The notes beneath the pieces are model-generated. The model made no database searches and was not told the origin of the DNA. It was given only the letters and a program-made list of their open reading frames with translations. Positions 12,934-14,254 of a stretch of 14,254 bases of DNA are shown one piece after another. Location of the stretch: the NCBI GenBank assembly GCA_017547865.1, contig JAFYOA010000276.1, positions 1 to 14,254 on the forward strand. The letters run 5' to 3'. Within the stretch, counting starts at the first letter, position 1. The number at the start of each line of letters is the position of its first letter. Source of the DNA: Clostridia bacterium. Its GTDB lineage: Bacteria > Bacillota_A > Clostridia > Oscillospirales > Acutalibacteraceae. Position numbers and translations under genes: made by a program.

Positions 12934-13341
12934 ATGAATATCAAAGAGATCCTGAAGAATAAGAAAATCCTTTTGGCCGCTGCCGCTGTTTGTGTGGCGA
13001 TCATCGCTTTGCTGGTAATCTTCCGGCCTGATGCCAAGCCTGCGTTCATGGTGGAAAGCTTTACCATAGAGACCGAAGTGGTGAACTACGAATACATGGA
13101 TGATACGGTAAACTACACCGGTACCGGCGTGCTGCGCTGCAGCGATGCCAAAAACACCTATCTGGTGCTGGTAGAATACACCGATGCCACCAGCGAGGAA
13201 AACACCGGCAACATGCTGATCGTGGTGCAAAACGGCGTGGGTGTTCTTTCCACCCACGATTACGGCATTGAAAACACCACCGAAGAGCCCCAGTACAGCT
13301 TTACGGTGCTCAACTACACCAAAATGGAAAACGTACAGTAA
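12934..13341 (+). CDS. Membrane-anchored protein of unknown function
   Basis: A 135-residue protein I do not recognise. It starts with a Lys-rich segment (MNIKEILKNKK) and one hydrophobic helix (about 12-30); there is no lipobox and no clear signal peptidase site, so the protein is probably anchored with its C-terminus outside. The remaining 105 or so residues (about 36-135) are acidic, rich in Thr, Val, Tyr and Asn and look beta-stranded, possibly a small extracellular beta-sandwich (for example NYTGTGVLRCSDAKNTYLVL, then YTDATSEENTGNMLIVVQNG). AAGGAG sits 7 nt before the ATG. The gene is a single unit with an exact-consensus promoter and a strong terminator directly after the stop. It lies between the oxidoreductase and ddh with no evident link to either. 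Coding status is well supported; function is open. Confidence 0.85.
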   Translation: MNIKEILKNKKILLAAAAVCVAIIALLVIFRPDAKPAFMVESFTIETEVVNYEYMDDTVNYTGTGVLRCSDAKNTYLVLVEYTDATSEENTGNMLIVVQNGVGVLSTHDYGIENTTEEPQYSFTVLNYTKMENVQ

Positions 13342-13347
13342 CACTGC

Positions 13348-13381
13348 ATGCGGCGGACATTGGTTCTGCCGCATTTTTTTA
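13348..13381 (+). terminator. Terminator of the membrane-anchored protein gene
   Basis: 7-bp stem ATGCGGC/GCCGCAT (13348-13354 with 13368-13374), 13-nt loop, then a run of Ts to 13380. Confidence 0.82.
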
Positions 13382-13400
13382 TGCCGGCCATTCAAAAATC

Positions 13401-13429
13401 TTGACAGCGGGAATGGTTTGCTTTATCAT
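13401..13429 (+). promoter_or_regulatory. Sigma-A promoter of ddh, with inverted repeat at the start site
   Basis: -35 TTGACA (13401-13406), 17-bp spacer, -10 TATCAT (13424-13429). The inverted repeat GTAAAGG/CCTTTAC (13431-13437 and 13446-13452) begins one base after the -10 and covers the predicted start near 13436. Confidence 0.82.
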
Positions 13430-13468
13430 AGTAAAGGTATGATTCCCTTTACAGAAAGGACGAAACAC

Positions 13469-14254
13469 ATGAAAATCGGTATTTACGGATACGGAAATCT
13501 GGGCCGCGGCGTGGAGTGCGCCCTGCTGCAGAATGACGATATGGAGCTTTTCGGCATTTTTACCCGCCGTGCTCCCGAAACACTGAAAACCCTGACCGGC
13601 GCCAAGGTATACCCTGCCGCCGATGCCGAAAAATATAAAGATGAGATCGATGTGATGATCCTGTGCGGCGGCAGCGCCACCGATCTGCCCACCATGTCCC
13701 CTGCTCTGGCCCGTCATTTCAATGTGATCGACAGCTTCGATACCCACGCCGACATCCCCCTGCATTTTGACCGTGTGAATGCCGCAGCCAAAGAAAGCGG
13801 CCATGTGGCGGTCATCTCCGTGGGCTGGGACCCGGGCATGTTCTCTTTGAACCGCCTGTACAGCAATTGCCTGCTGCCCAACGGTAACGACTATACCTTC
13901 TGGGGCAAAGGCGTCAGCCAGGGACATTCCGATGCCATTCGCCGTGTGGAAGGCGTGCAGGATGCCCGCCAGTACACCTGCCCGGTGGAAAAAGTCCTGG
14001 AAGCCGTTCGCAACGGCGAAAACCCGCAGCTGACCACCCGTGAAAAGCACACCCGCCTGTGCTATGTGGTGGCCAAGCCCGGCGCCGATCTCGCCCGCAT
14101 TGAAAACGAGATCAAAACCATGCCCAAGTATTTTGACGAATACGACACCACGGTGCACTTTATCTCTCAGGAAGAACTGGATCGTGACCACAAGGGCATT
14201 CCCCACGGCGGTTTTGTAATCCGCACCGGCAAAACCGGTCTGCACCAGGAGAAC
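13469..14254 (+). CDS. ddh: meso-Diaminopimelate D-dehydrogenase, 3'-truncated by the window edge
   Basis: NADP-dependent enzyme that reductively aminates tetrahydrodipicolinate to meso-diaminopimelate in one step, the short route to lysine and to the peptidoglycan cross-linking residue. 262 residues are visible of a usual 325 or so; the frame is open to the last base. Visible are the N-terminal nucleotide-binding GYGNLGRG (7-14), ILCGGSATDLP (64-74), GWDPGM (119-124) and the hallmark FWGKGVSQGHSDAIRRVEGV (144-163), which forms the substrate site in this family. GAAAGGA (13454-13460) lies 8 nt before the ATG. The gene has its own promoter with a possible operator. Nothing downstream is visible. 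Identity is secure. Confidence 0.96.
   Translation, partial: MKIGIYGYGNLGRGVECALLQNDDMELFGIFTRRAPETLKTLTGAKVYPAADAEKYKDEIDVMILCGGSATDLPTMSPALARHFNVIDSFDTHADIPLHFDRVNAAAKESGHVAVISVGWDPGMFSLNRLYSNCLLPNGNDYTFWGKGVSQGHSDAIRRVEGVQDARQYTCPVEKVLEAVRNGENPQLTTREKHTRLCYVVAKPGADLARIENEIKTMPKYFDEYDTTVHFISQEELDRDHKGIPHGGFVIRTGKTGLHQEN

Noticed and set aside
13379..14245. 288-codon frame on the - strand opposite ddh
   Set aside because: The + strand carries an unmistakable ddh with promoter and ribosome binding site; the opposite frame is a shadow.

Overview
The window looks like chromosomal DNA from a Gram-positive anaerobe of the class Clostridia, probably the Oscillospiraceae/Ruminococcaceae group (Faecalibacterium/Gemmiger-like). 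This is inferred from the strong AGGAGG-type ribosome binding sites, near-consensus sigma-A promoters with 17-bp spacers before most genes, a SpoVAE-type sporulation protein, meso-diaminopimelate dehydrogenase (Ddh), and GC-rich coding sequence with AT-rich gaps. No 16S or other decisive taxonomic marker is present, so the placement is tentative. I see no phage, IS element, CRISPR array or other mobile feature.

Layout. Positions 1-2115 (+): the 3' part of trpS (tryptophanyl-tRNA synthetase) with its terminator, a small P-loop kinase-like protein (792-1298), and an XRE-type regulator with a GyrI-like effector domain (1414-2115). A shared bidirectional terminator (about 2110-2160) separates these from a minus-strand series, read from the right: tRNA-Val(GAC) at 5175-5099, a nucleotidyltransferase (5011-4346), a SAM-dependent methyltransferase of the leucine carboxyl methyltransferase type (4244-3456), and alanine racemase (3370-2159). 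To the right lie a stand-alone spoVAE (5327-5683, +), a 46-codon single-pass membrane protein (5873-5733, -) with a strong promoter, rpsT for ribosomal protein S20 (6313-6056, -), and tRNA-Arg(CCT) at 6468-6542 (+), divergent from rpsT.

Positions 6591-9137 (-) encode an 848-residue cytoplasmic glycoside hydrolase resembling family GH106. It diverges from a MazG-like nucleotide pyrophosphohydrolase (9299-9628, +), which is followed by a membrane acyltransferase-3 protein (9684-10784, +). A bidirectional terminator separates the latter from a convergent PHP-domain phosphoesterase (11503-10823, -). The PHP gene diverges from a Gfo/Idh/MocA oxidoreductase (11740-12804, +). The right end carries a membrane-anchored protein of unknown function behind an exact-consensus promoter (12934-13341, +) and the 5' part of ddh (13469 to the window end, +).

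The genes are mostly single transcription units, each with its own promoter and terminator, so this is ordinary housekeeping and accessory chromosome rather than one integrated system. alr and ddh both bear on peptidoglycan and lysine precursors (D-alanine and meso-diaminopimelate). The GH106-like hydrolase, Gfo/Idh oxidoreductase and acyltransferase suggest sugar and envelope metabolism. I found no convincing new multi-gene system. The items most worth a second look are the unannotated 46-codon gene, the unknown protein behind a perfect promoter, the isolated spoVAE, and several small inverted or tandem repeats placed exactly at promoters.
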